A stretch of DNA of 52,350 nt from Microbacterium paulum (GCF_015707995.1 NZ_JAAGRY010000017.1:1-52350); one strand, 5' to 3'; positions 39,419-48,575 are shown, counted from the first letter of the stretch. Numbers and translations are program-made. Notes: generated by a model from the letters alone, not told the origin.

Positions 39419-41343
39419 CAGCTGGCCACCCGTGGTGTGCGGGTGCGGGCGGCACGTAGGCCGTTGAGGATCACGATGACCTCTGCGACCTCGTGCACCA
39501 TGACGACGGCCGCGAGCCCAAGCACCCCGAAGAGTGCGAGCGGAAGCAGTGCGGTGATGATCAGCAGCGACAGGATGATGTTCTGGTTGATGATCCGGCG
39601 GCCCCGGCGGGCGTGGTCAAACGCCCGTGGGATGAGGCGGAGATCGTGACCGGTGAAGGCCACATCCGCGGATTCGATCGCCGCATCGGAGCCCGTGGCG
39701 CCCATAGCGATACCGACGTCCGCACCAGCAAGGGCTGGGGCATCGTTGATGCCGTCGCCGATCATTGCGACCGGCCCCGCCTTCGACAGCTCTCGAATCG
39801 CGGTCGCCTTGTCCTCAGGGCGCAGCTCGGCGCGCACGTCACTGATCCCGGCCTGCGCAGCCAGCGCATGAGCCGTGCGGGCGTTGTCGCCGGTGAGCAT
39901 CGTCACACCAACGCCCTGACCTGTGAGTGTCCGGACGACCTCGGGGACTTCAGTGCGCAACTCGTCACGAACGCCGATCGCGGCGACCGGTGACCCGTCA
40001 CAGTGGACGATCACGACGGTCATGCCCTGCTCCTCGAGAGCTACGACCCGGTTGCCGAGCTCGCCAGCGTCAAGCCAACGAGGACTTCCGACAGTGATTT
40101 TCGATCCGTCCGCGGTGCCGTCAATGCCATGGCCGGCCTGCTCGGTCACGTCTGCAGCTGCCGGAGTGCCCGGAGCGGCGGCGGTGATCGCGGCGGCGAG
40201 AGGATGCGTGCTGTGCTGCTCCAACGCGGCCGCCCAGGCCAGCGCCTGAGCCTCCGTCACACCATTGGTGGTGAGCACGGCGGTGACGGCGGGCTCGTTG
40301 CGGGTAAGGGTGCCGGTCTTGTCGACGGCGACGTGACGTACTGTGCCGAAGCGCTCGAAGACAGCGCCAGACTTGATGATCACGCCGAACTTACTTGCCG
40401 CACCGATCGCGGCGACGACCGTCAGCGGCACCGAAATTGCCAGTGCACACGGAGACGCCGCGACCAGCACAACGAGCGCGCGGGTTATCCATACCTCTGG
40501 ATCTCCCAGCAGCGACCCGATGATCGCGACGAGCGCTGCGAGGATCAGCACACCGGGCACGAGCGGGCGGGCGATCTTGTCCGCGAGACGTGCACGCTCG
40601 CCCTTCTCGGTCTGCGCCTTCTCGACCAGCTCCACGATCGTGGTGAGCGAGTTGTCGGTGCCCGCAGCGGTCGTTTCGACCTCCAGCGCGCCGGCGCTGT
40701 TGATCGCACCGGCCGACACCGCATCGCCGGGCTCGACCTCGACGGGGATCGACTCCCCGGTGATCGCCGAGGTGTCCAGGCTGGAGCGGCCAGAACGGAC
40801 GATCCCGTCGGTTGCGATCCGCTCGCCGGGACGGACCACCATGACCTGGCCGACCGTCAGCTCTCTCGCGGGCACCTGCGCAGAGACGCCGTTCTGCAGC
40901 ACGGTCGCTGTCTCCGGCACGAGCTTCAGCAGCGCCCTCAGCCCGCCCCGGGCACGGTCCATCGCTTTGTCCTCGAGCGCCTCAGCAATCGAGTACAAGA
41001 ACGCCAGAGCCGCAGCCTCCTCCACGTAGCCGAGGATGACCGCGCCGATCGCGCTGATCGTCATCAGCAGCCCGATACCGAGCTTGCCCTTGAACAGTTT
41101 CCGGATCGCGCCGGGCGTGAACGTCGACGCACCGAGGAGCAGACCGGCCCAGAACAACACCAGCGCCGGGATCTCGAGGCCGGACCATTCAAGGATCAGA
41201 CCGGCCAGGAATGCGACACCGGAGAAGACCGGCACCATGATCCCACGGTCCCTCCACCAGGGCCGCACAACCTCTTCGGTCTCATCCTCCGCCGCAGTGG
41301 CAGGCTTGGCAGGCTCGTGCTCGCAGCCACACGCCGCGCTCAC
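39418..41343 (-). CDS. cadA: Heavy-metal P-type ATPase (CadA/ZntA-like)
   Basis: 641 residues. P1B-type pump with SAACGCEHEP at the N-terminus (a short Cys/His metal site instead of a full HMA domain), membrane CPC-type motif replaced in position by ASPCALAIS (Ser-Pro-Cys), phosphorylation motif VDKTGTLT, the HP locus QHSTHPLAAA, ATP-binding MLTGDNARTA and the hinge MIGDGINDAPALA. It pumps Cd2+, Zn2+ or Pb2+ out of the cell. GTG 41343 overlaps the ArsR stop (GTGA), which sets the start; the longer ORF upstream is shadow. The SPC variant of the usual CPC metal site is notable. Confidence 0.94.
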   Translation of the reverse strand: MSAACGCEHEPAKPATAAEDETEEVVRPWWRDRGIMVPVFSGVAFLAGLILEWSGLEIPALVLFWAGLLLGASTFTPGAIRKLFKGKLGIGLLMTISAIGAVILGYVEEAAALAFLYSIAEALEDKAMDRARGGLRALLKLVPETATVLQNGVSAQVPARELTVGQVMVVRPGERIATDGIVRSGRSSLDTSAITGESIPVEVEPGDAVSAGAINSAGALEVETTAAGTDNSLTTIVELVEKAQTEKGERARLADKIARPLVPGVLILAALVAIIGSLLGDPEVWITRALVVLVAASPCALAISVPLTVVAAIGAASKFGVIIKSGAVFERFGTVRHVAVDKTGTLTRNEPAVTAVLTTNGVTEAQALAWAAALEQHSTHPLAAAITAAAPGTPAAADVTEQAGHGIDGTADGSKITVGSPRWLDAGELGNRVVALEEQGMTVVIVHCDGSPVAAIGVRDELRTEVPEVVRTLTGQGVGVTMLTGDNARTAHALAAQAGISDVRAELRPEDKATAIRELSKAGPVAMIGDGINDAPALAGADVGIAMGATGSDAAIESADVAFTGHDLRLIPRAFDHARRGRRIINQNIILSLLIITALLPLALFGVLGLAAVVMVHEVAEVIVILNGLRAARTRTPRVAS

Positions 41344-41699
41344 GCGTCCGCCCCCGTCCCACAGCAGCCAGCCACCGTGCACGCAGAGTCCACGCACGGC
41401 GCGTGCTCATCGACCGCCAGCGTCACGTCCACGAGCGCGACGAGCGCAGCCGTAAGATGCGGGTCGGCGATCTCGTAACGAGTCTGGCGACCCTCCGGCT
41501 CGGCAACGACAATCCCGCAGTCACGCAGGCAGGTGAGATGGTTCGACACGTTCGAACGCGTCAGCTCCAGCTCACGAGAGAGCACAGCCGGGTAGCTCGG
41601 TCCACCGAGCAGAGACATTAGGATTCGGGAACGCGTGGGATCGGCCATGGCCCGGCCGAGCCGGTTCATGACATCGAGGCGTGAGGAAATAGTCAGCAC
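41340..41699 (-). CDS. ArsR/SmtB-family metal sensor (CmtR-like)
   Basis: 119 residues, winged helix with RAMADPTRSRILMSLLGG, ELELTRSNVSNHLTCLRDCGIV and EPEGRQTRYEIAD. Two Cys in LTCLRDCG on the recognition helix plus a Cys-rich tail (CVDSACTVAGCC) match the metal sites of CmtR-type Cd/Pb sensors. Start GTG 41699. It represses its own operon and is released by Cd or Pb (inference from family). The palindrome right upstream is the likely operator. Confidence 0.92.
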   Translation of the reverse strand: MLTISSRLDVMNRLGRAMADPTRSRILMSLLGGPSYPAVLSRELELTRSNVSNHLTCLRDCGIVVAEPEGRQTRYEIADPHLTAALVALVDVTLAVDEHAPCVDSACTVAGCCGTGADA

Positions 41700-41700
41700 A

Positions 41701-41717
41701 CACTGAACTATACAGTG
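41701..41717. promoter_or_regulatory. Probable ArsR operator
   Basis: CACTG (41701-41705), seven bases AACTATA, CAGTG (41713-41717), immediately upstream of the ArsR start and overlapping the expected promoter. Confidence 0.55.
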
Positions 41718-41867
41718 ATTGATGACCTATTGGAACGGCTTCACCCCAGGCGACATCTCTGGGGCCTGGGTGTAAGTACATCCGGCTCACACCCCACCGA
41801 ATACGCCTACCGAAACCCGCTTACGGCGCACGTTTCTGGCATTCGATCTGGTGTGCCTTCACTCACC

Positions 41868-41893
41868 GCGCCGCAAACGATCGTTTTCGGCAG
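41868..41893. repeat. 26-bp terminal-inverted-repeat-like end, right
   Basis: GCGCCGCAAACGA then TCGTTTTCGGCAG; inverted relative to 36131-36156 with one mismatch. Outward it continues ACCC, so read inward the end is GGGTCTGCCGAAAACG, which has the flavour of Tn3-family ends that start GGGGTCTG (inference). Confidence 0.75.
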
Positions 41894-41978
41894 ACCCTGA
41901 CAGGGCACTGCGAGAAGAACCAACGCGGCGATATAGACACCCAGGTATCTGCCGCACCCGCCCGGCAACGTGCCGGCG

Positions 41979-42338
41979 TTAGGTGCTGGCGTAGGTTTCG
42001 CGGAGGAATTGGGTCAGCGCTGCGCGGCTGGTGGTGAGGCAGGCGATCTTGGTGTCGAGGTCGTCGATCTGCTCGGTGACCATGCGGGCGAGGATGTCGT
42101 CACAGGTGCTCGACCACTCCGATTGGCCGCTTTGACGGTCGAGGACAATCTTGATGAATCGCGTCGGGACACCGGAGCGAGAAAGATCGCGAATCGAGAC
42201 GACCTGGTTCAGGTCGGATTCGGTGTAGTCGCGGTATCCGTTGGGGTGTCGTCCAGGTTGCAGGAGCCCCTGGGCTTCGTAGTAGCGCAGCATCCTGGGC
42301 GCCACCGCACTGCGCCGAGATATCTCACCGATCCGCAT
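41979..42338 (-). CDS. MerR-family transcriptional regulator
   Basis: 119 residues, beginning MRIGEISRRSAVAPRMLRYYEAQGLL, the canonical MerR helix-turn-helix, then GYRDYTESDLNQV and a dimerisation helix with a single Cys region (STCDDIL, KIACLTT). No metal-binding Cys pattern, so likely a small-molecule sensor. ATG 42338 has GAGGAG nine bases upstream and fits the family start; the longer frame is not needed. It is divergent from the MFS gene and should act on the 42383 promoter. Confidence 0.92.
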   Translation of the reverse strand: MRIGEISRRSAVAPRMLRYYEAQGLLQPGRHPNGYRDYTESDLNQVVSIRDLSRSGVPTRFIKIVLDRQSGQSEWSSTCDDILARMVTEQIDDLDTKIACLTTSRAALTQFLRETYAST

Positions 42339-42382
42339 CCGCTTACTCCTCGTACCCGGGTCCTGTGGTGTTGGACTTGACC

Positions 42383-42413
42383 TTGACAGTGATGTCAATC
42401 TTTACCGTAGTCC
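42383..42413 (+). promoter_or_regulatory. MerR-controlled promoter of MFS gene
   Basis: A perfect inverted repeat TTGACA-GTGA-TGTCAA (42383-42398) whose left half doubles as the -35 element; a -10-like TAGTCC (42408-42413) follows with 19 bases spacing, the over-long spacer typical of MerR promoters. Transcription should start at or just before the ATG at 42415, giving a nearly leaderless mRNA. Confidence 0.65.
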
Positions 42414-42414
42414 T

Positions 42415-43545
42415 ATGAGCACTCGATCGACGCCGCCACCCCTGCCCGTCAGCGCCCGTCCGCAGCGGGCCTGGCCGATTCTGGCGGTGTTGACCGCGGC
42501 GACGCTGCTGACGGTGACGGTAGAGATGTTGCCATCCTGGCTCTTGCCGGTGATGAGCGCCGATCTGGGCGTCTCGGAATCAGCGATTGGGTTGCTGGTG
42601 AGCGCCTGGGCGCTCACCATCGCGGTCGTGGGGATTCCACTCGTGCGACTCACGATCCGGTTACCCCGCACGCCACTGCTGGCAGCGTGTCTGATCGTGA
42701 TCGCGGCAGCGAACCTGCTCACCGCGACTGCCTCTGGCCTCTCGCTCGCACTTACCGGCCGTATCCTCGCCGCGACGGCGCACGGCCTCTTCTGGGCACT
42801 CGTCGTTTCCTACGTCGCCTCCGTCATCCCTGCCGAGCGGCTCGGACGGGCACTGGCGATCGTCCTGGCTGGGCCCACGCTCGCCGGCCTTGCCGGCCTA
42901 CCGGTGGCGGCGGCTCTGGCCGATGTGGTGGGGTGGCGGGCCATCTTCACCGGCCTATCTGTGGTTCTTGTCCTGATCGCCGGGGTGCTCTGGCTCATCC
43001 TGCCACAGGTGCCGTCAACGTTGCCTGCGGGTGGCGGCGCGTGGGATCGCAGCGCTTCCCGAGTGATTGCGGTAGCGATCGCGGGCGGGCTGGTGTTGGT
43101 CGGGCACTTCGCTGTATTCACCTACCTCACAGCCCTAGTCACCCAGTTGGGCGGGCTACCCGGGGCCGCGATCCCCTTGATGCTGCTGGTGTTCGGCGTG
43201 AGCGGGGCAGTAGGTATCGCCGGATCCGGTTTCGCGTCCGACCGATACCCGCGCAGTGCGATCGTCGCCGCGGCAACTCTGGTGACGGTTGGTCTCGCCG
43301 TGCTCGCTCTGAGCTCAGGGCAACCGGTCGTGTTCATCACCGGAGTTGCGATCGGGGGAATCGCGGTCGGCGCGTTTCCCCCGATCCTGCAAACCCGGGT
43401 GATGCGCGTATCCACGACTGCTTTCCGGCCTCTCGCCGGAAGCATCGTCGTCACCGTCCTCAACCTCGGCGTCGCAGCCGGAGCCACCCTCGGCGGCCTT
43501 CTGCTGATGCGCCCCCTAAACACCCCGCATGAAGGTGCCCGCTAG
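42415..43545 (+). CDS. MFS transporter, DHA1-like efflux type
   Basis: 376 residues with 12 predicted helices. TLLTVTVEMLPSWLLPVMSADL in helix 1 and VGIPLVRLTIRLPRTPLL as the loop 2-3 motif A resemble arabinose/chloramphenicol efflux-like DHA1 exporters; LGRALAIVLAGPTLAGLAGLP is the motif C region. Likely exports the ligand sensed by the divergent MerR protein. No ribosome site is visible, consistent with leaderless translation. Confidence 0.88.
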   Translation: MSTRSTPPPLPVSARPQRAWPILAVLTAATLLTVTVEMLPSWLLPVMSADLGVSESAIGLLVSAWALTIAVVGIPLVRLTIRLPRTPLLAACLIVIAAANLLTATASGLSLALTGRILAATAHGLFWALVVSYVASVIPAERLGRALAIVLAGPTLAGLAGLPVAAALADVVGWRAIFTGLSVVLVLIAGVLWLILPQVPSTLPAGGGAWDRSASRVIAVAIAGGLVLVGHFAVFTYLTALVTQLGGLPGAAIPLMLLVFGVSGAVGIAGSGFASDRYPRSAIVAAATLVTVGLAVLALSSGQPVVFITGVAIGGIAVGAFPPILQTRVMRVSTTAFRPLAGSIVVTVLNLGVAAGATLGGLLLMRPLNTPHEGAR

Positions 43546-43701
43546 GTTGCCGATTCCTCCCGGAGACGGAGCCGCACCACCCGGGGTACACCCGCTCGAG
43601 AAGTGGGGTGCGCTGTCGCCTGCGGCAGCGAATGGGAGACTTGTCGGAGTTCGGCATCGAGGGGGATGCTCACCGCAACCCACCCCACGAAAGAAGCGTG
43701 C

Positions 43702-44349
43702 ATGATCTCGCTATCCGCCGCCCTCGGTATCGCGCTCATCGAGCTTGGGCTCGCCCTCACCCCCGGCCCGAACATGATGTACCTCGTCTCGCGCAGCATC
43801 AGCCAGGGATGGCGCGCCGGGATGATGTCGCTGTCCGGCACGGCGGTGGGCTTCGTCGTGTACATGGTGATGGCCAACCTCGGGTTGGCGGCAGTGTTCC
43901 TCGTCGTTCCGTGGTTATTCATCGCCCTGAAGGTCGCAGGCGCCGTCTACCTGCTCTGGCTCGCCTACAAGACGCTCCGCCCGGGCGGGAAGTCGCTGTT
44001 CGAGACCAACGATCTTCCGCGTGACTCGTTCGGCAAGCTCTTCCGCATGGGACTCCTGACGAACCTCCTCAACCCGAAGGTCGCGATCCTCTACCTCGCG
44101 CTCATCCCGCAGTTCATCGACCCCGCCGCCGGCAGCATCGTCGCACAGGGATTCCAGCTCGGCGCGATCCAGATCCTCGTCGGCGTCGCCGTCAACGGCG
44201 CGATCATCATCGCGGCCGGATCAGTCGCCACCTTCCTACAACGCAAGCCGGCCTGGATGCGATGGCAGAAGTGGGTCACCGGCACACTTCTCGGCGCAAT
44301 CGGCGTGAAGCTCGCGATCGATGCGCCCGCTCCCGCGGTCGCGCCGTAG
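43702..44349 (+). CDS. LysE family translocator
   Basis: 215 residues, about six helices, LysE/RhtB type amino-acid exporter: IALIELGLALTPGPNMMYLVS carries the family P-G-P-N motif, followed by LAAVFLVVPWLFIALKVAGA, YLLWLAYKTLRPG and LLTNLLNPKVAILYLALIPQF. ATG 43702 is chosen as it starts the first helix; the longer frame upstream lacks family similarity. Substrate unknown. Confidence 0.93.
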   Translation: MISLSAALGIALIELGLALTPGPNMMYLVSRSISQGWRAGMMSLSGTAVGFVVYMVMANLGLAAVFLVVPWLFIALKVAGAVYLLWLAYKTLRPGGKSLFETNDLPRDSFGKLFRMGLLTNLLNPKVAILYLALIPQFIDPAAGSIVAQGFQLGAIQILVGVAVNGAIIIAAGSVATFLQRKPAWMRWQKWVTGTLLGAIGVKLAIDAPAPAVAP

Positions 44350-44693
44350 CCGACCGGAGAACTTCGTGTCACGTTGCCCACAAAGACGCTCAAGGATCTA
44401 ACGGCCGCGATCAGCAGCGATCCTCGCCGCGCGCGCGTACGACTTCCTCCCGATCCACGACACCGTTGTGAGACGCCGCGACAACACTCGTGAGAATCCG
44501 ACAACATTCGTGAGAAACTGTCCGATCTCATGAAAGTTGACAGAGAATGAGACGAAATCGGTGCGATATTCCGGGACTGACAGTTCCTAGGTGACAATCA
44601 CCTCGTCTCACGAAACCTGTCACTGACGGTCGCCCCGTGCTCCAATGTGCCTGCGCTCGCGGTCGTCGGGCGTCAGCGCAGCATCAAGAAGCG
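44350..44693. other. Intergenic IS-end repeat cluster at right island border
   Basis: No gene seen. It contains four copies of the IS-end-like motif: GACAACACTCGTGAGA (44480-44495), GACAACATTCGTGAGA (44500-44515), and inverted TCTCATGAAAGTTGAC (44526-44541) and TCTCACGAAACCTGTC (44606-44621). The same motif marks 23991-24086, so these clusters bracket the 20-kb mosaic region. Confidence 0.65.
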
Positions 44694-47600
44694 TCATTCA
44701 GCGAGCGCCTCGGCCACCTCCAGATCTATGTCGGCCTGTACCGCCAGACTCGCGTACATGCTGAGCTGTCTCGCGATCGGGGTTTGCTGACCCCGAAGGA
44801 GCGCTACAAATTGAGCCGAGAACATCTCGTCTACGTCCCCTTCTGCTTCGCTGGCTACCTGTACGGCCAAGGAGTCGAGAAAGGCAGCAATGTCCTGAGT
44901 GATCCGATCGCGGTAAGCGCCGAGGGCCGCGCGAGCAGCGTGCAACTCCCGTTCCGCAGACAAACGCGTTTCGGCAAGCAGAGCGGTCGGCCGAGAGCGC
45001 TCTAGGAGGACGAGCCCAGACAACACAGCGAGCGCATGCTGTCCCACACCGAACGCCTCGGCCCTCGGCGTCTCCCACGCCTCCGGAAACTCTCCGCCCC
45101 AACCAGTGAGTGGTTCGACGATCGGGAACGCAGACCCTATGATCTGCCAGCCGTACGAGTCGATTCGACGTCCTGCTATCTCCGGGAAGACTACCAATGC
45201 GGGACGGTAGGCCTCTCTCATCTCCGCGGGAGTGAGAGCCGCGAGCGTTCTCTCCAGCACGAGGAGCCAGTCGACAACGTTCTCCGCCTTGACCGCGATC
45301 GCGTACTGCCGTGGCGGCCAGCCGTCACGAACGCCCCGGACGATCCGTGAGTAAGAATCAGCCTGCCGGCCGAATTCCCGGAGAACCGCGAGTCTCTCCT
45401 GCTGACCGCGCTCGGCACGCCGCAACGCGTTCCGAGTTGACAGGTCTTTCGCGCGAGACAAGGCCTGCTGCGAGTCGCCAGACCGTGCGGCTCGCCGAAT
45501 GTCCTGCGGTGTCGTCCCCCCTGACCCAACCTCCTGGAGCACGGTCGCAAGCTGCTGGAGCTCTTGCTCGACGACGTCAAGCAGCCCGTCGGGATCAGCA
45601 CCCACCATCTCCCACCGCTCTTGCCGTGCCTTGCCCACTGCATCCACGAGGGTGTCACTGATATGCGCCGCGAGCACTACATACCCTGAAGCGTCGGCCA
45701 GCCGAGCTGGGATGTCCACCGCGATCGCGGAAAGCAGAGTCTGGAGGCTATCCGCTGAAACGGAGCTTTCAGCGGCAATCGGCTCGCGAAACACCGGGAC
45801 CAGGCGACGCGCAAGCGCGTCAAGTTCAACGCGAGAGGTGTGAATGGCAGACATGACAGAAGGACGATTCTCACCACGGAGCCACACACGGATAGTCCTT
45901 GGGAGGAGCGACGCGGCGATGGCGATTCCTGTTAGCGCGATCTCCGCACGATCAGTCGCTGTTAGGTCGTGCAAGCGAGCCGCGGCAAACCCAGCGGTCT
46001 GGCGATGGCCACTCACAGACGACCGCGAGTGAAGATACTGCCGACGAAGCGTCGACACACCCATCGAATGACCTGCGACCTCATACGGCGATCCGTCCGC
46101 CCAAATGGTGGTGATGTCTGCATGCACGACGCTCGGGTTGAGTGCGATCCCTAACCGAGCAAGTTCCTTGGCGTTTCTGTCAGCGTCGCCCTGCACTCGA
46201 TCGGAAATGTGAAGGATCTGGCCACGGAAAACTGCACCCTCAGGACCGTCAACGATTCCCACCGTCGTCGCCCAGGGGAATCGCTCGAGGATGCGCTGTT
46301 GCGCGCCGTCAGCACCCCCCGCGGCCTCGAGCAGTAGTTCCGCGACTTCCGGAGCGAACGTGGCCGCTGCTAGCAAGAGCTCAGCCAACTCGTCCAGATC
46401 TGGCTCAACTTCGAGTGATCTGACGGGACGGCCTTCTTCGCGCATCCGCCCCAGTGTTTGCACCAGGTCGCTGGCGATCGCCGGCGCGAGGCTTCGAGAG
46501 TGTTCGAGGGCCTGGTTCACGCTGGCCGAATCTGGCAAGTCGAGTATCACTTCGCCGAGTCGTCGCACACCCACTCGTTGCACAGCCTTGTCCAAAAACT
46601 CGAACGGCTCGCGCACTGCGGCGCGCAACTCTGCAATCGCCGCTGAGACGTTTTCCGGGAACGGCAAACTCGCTAGGTCCGAATCGATCAGCGCTAATTG
46701 GATCGCGAAGAGTTTTGACGGCGGTTGCACATCGTGTCGATCGAGCACTTCGACCCACAGCCCGGATCGGGCGCTCAGATCGACGAACTTCACGGCGCGA
46801 AGCCCTTCAAGAACATCTGCGTTATCGCCTGACTGCATCCTGACGATAAGCGCCTCTACGGCCGCCGGTAAGGCACCCGGGAGATCTTGCGAGATTCCTG
46901 CCAACAGCGCCGGTAAGGCAGGAGCGGGAAGCATGGATACGAGCTTCACTGTCGTCATGCTGGCGGTCGGTGGCGGCAGCTCATGGAGAACCTCAGAGAG
47001 GAATCGTGATCTCACCGGATGTAGTCCTTGCACCGACTCACTCATGACTTGGACGAGGTGTTCCTCGTTCAGCCGCGTCAGGGCGCTTCGCAGGCTTCCT
47101 GATCCGTTCTCAAACTCCGACAGTTCCGAGATAGGCACTGAGATCGCCCATCTACCTGCGGTTGCGATCAGGGCGAGGATCTGGAGCTCGGTCTCTTGCT
47201 GTGCCCGCACGCGAGAGAGCACTTGGTCTCGCAGGACGTCTCGGAGCCGACGGCCACGCGTGAGCATGTAAGTGAACTCCATCGTCAGCCCGTCCGCTTC
47301 GACGTACGCTTCACGCCAATGCGCGTATGAGGTCAACCCGCGTTGCCGAAGATTCTCGTGCAGCGATTCGGCGACTTCCTCCGTGAGGGCAACTTCCACG
47401 ATCGTGCACGCGGCCCGATCTTGTACGCTGACGAGGTCCTCGTTGCGAACCGTCCCGAGGAGCATGACGCCTTCGAAATCACTGGCAGCCTGGTTGATTG
47501 CGTCCCAACCGACAAGCTCCCCCGTCCCCACGCCGTCCACGACCAAACCGATCTGGTTTCGGCGGCTCGGTATACGCGCGGTGAGGAGATCTCTGATTGC

Positions 47601-48575
47601 CTGGATGGCATCGGCCGAGAGGCGAGTCACTCGATACCAGGTGACGTCGCGGCGCGTGTAGACCGTCGACCAGAGGGCGGTTGATTTTCCGACTCCGGAA
47701 GGACCGGTCAATAGGACGGAAACGCCCGAGTTCAGGCTTTCGATTGCCTGCGCGGCGATATCCGGCATCGGCGCTGGCAACCCAGATGCGATGTGTGAAG
47801 GCCGGGCTGCGGTGCCCAAGTAGTAGTCGTTCGCCGCCGCGTCGCTCGAGAACTGAACGGGAACACAGATGCCATCCAGGAGTGCCCGCTCCAGGGCATC
47901 CCGGTCAAGGAGAATTAGCACTTCTTCGATTCGCTTCGAGATCGAGCTCACGTTCACGAACGCCGCGTTGTCCGGATCAGGAGCTGCCGCGTTTTGATCC
48001 GCCGCGGTTGCTATGTCGATCCGCAGCAGGCGCTCAATAAGTTCTGCCGCACCGCGTACCGCCCCGGAGGCGGATGTAATCGCATCCACCGCGGCGGATT
48101 GCGCATCCTGCCAATCCAAAGTGATCAAGGTCGTCAGCTGTAGGAGGGTTCGGGCATGATCCAAGCCCAGTCTCTCCGTCACACCTTCCACGAGCGGGTG
48201 AGTCAGAGGCAGGTCTGCCAGGACTGCGGCATGCCCGTCGAAGACCTCCCCGGAGACGCTTCGCTCTTGGATGAGCATCAAGCGACCTGAAGCAATGCCT
48301 TCTGCTTCGCGGGCCAGGTGCTTGGCCCACATCTCCTCAAGAAATCCGAGAGTCTCGCCGACTGAGAATGCGCCTCGCTTCTCCTGTCGACTCTTCACCT
48401 GCACGAACGTCAGCTCGGGCCCGTCGATATGTAGATCTTCGAATCCCTCCGGGACGATGCGTTGCGCATCCAGTTCGCCCGCGATCAGCCGACCGCTGAG
48501 CCACGCACCAACCGCGTCCTGATAGTGAAAACCTCGCCCCGCTACCGCCCCAGACCGACTCCAAACGTTGAGCAT
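44694..48575 (-). CDS. Large nuclease-NTPase fusion protein, putative anti-phage defence
   Basis: 1293 residues. Residues about 12-110 match the Cap4/DUF4297 type of PD-(D/E)XK nuclease: GRGFHYQDAVGAWL, VPEGFEDLHI (Glu43, Asp47) and LTFVQVKSRQE (Gln59-x-Lys61). A P-loop NTPase core follows with Walker A GPSGVGKST (291-299) and Walker B QIGLVVDGVGTG (341-352); the style is that of STAND-type ATPases. The remaining 800 residues are helical, consistent with a repeat sensor domain, e.g. around DVLEGLRAVKFVDLSA and LLLAAATFAPEVAEL. ATG 48575 with GAGGAGG upstream. This layout of effector, NTPase and sensor is that of Avs-like defence proteins; which trigger it senses is unknown. Confidence 0.8.
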   Translation of the reverse strand: MLNVWSRSGAVAGRGFHYQDAVGAWLSGRLIAGELDAQRIVPEGFEDLHIDGPELTFVQVKSRQEKRGAFSVGETLGFLEEMWAKHLAREAEGIASGRLMLIQERSVSGEVFDGHAAVLADLPLTHPLVEGVTERLGLDHARTLLQLTTLITLDWQDAQSAAVDAITSASGAVRGAAELIERLLRIDIATAADQNAAAPDPDNAAFVNVSSISKRIEEVLILLDRDALERALLDGICVPVQFSSDAAANDYYLGTAARPSHIASGLPAPMPDIAAQAIESLNSGVSVLLTGPSGVGKSTALWSTVYTRRDVTWYRVTRLSADAIQAIRDLLTARIPSRRNQIGLVVDGVGTGELVGWDAINQAASDFEGVMLLGTVRNEDLVSVQDRAACTIVEVALTEEVAESLHENLRQRGLTSYAHWREAYVEADGLTMEFTYMLTRGRRLRDVLRDQVLSRVRAQQETELQILALIATAGRWAISVPISELSEFENGSGSLRSALTRLNEEHLVQVMSESVQGLHPVRSRFLSEVLHELPPPTASMTTVKLVSMLPAPALPALLAGISQDLPGALPAAVEALIVRMQSGDNADVLEGLRAVKFVDLSARSGLWVEVLDRHDVQPPSKLFAIQLALIDSDLASLPFPENVSAAIAELRAAVREPFEFLDKAVQRVGVRRLGEVILDLPDSASVNQALEHSRSLAPAIASDLVQTLGRMREEGRPVRSLEVEPDLDELAELLLAAATFAPEVAELLLEAAGGADGAQQRILERFPWATTVGIVDGPEGAVFRGQILHISDRVQGDADRNAKELARLGIALNPSVVHADITTIWADGSPYEVAGHSMGVSTLRRQYLHSRSSVSGHRQTAGFAAARLHDLTATDRAEIALTGIAIAASLLPRTIRVWLRGENRPSVMSAIHTSRVELDALARRLVPVFREPIAAESSVSADSLQTLLSAIAVDIPARLADASGYVVLAAHISDTLVDAVGKARQERWEMVGADPDGLLDVVEQELQQLATVLQEVGSGGTTPQDIRRAARSGDSQQALSRAKDLSTRNALRRAERGQQERLAVLREFGRQADSYSRIVRGVRDGWPPRQYAIAVKAENVVDWLLVLERTLAALTPAEMREAYRPALVVFPEIAGRRIDSYGWQIIGSAFPIVEPLTGWGGEFPEAWETPRAEAFGVGQHALAVLSGLVLLERSRPTALLAETRLSAERELHAARAALGAYRDRITQDIAAFLDSLAVQVASEAEGDVDEMFSAQFVALLRGQQTPIARQLSMYASLAVQADIDLEVAEALAE

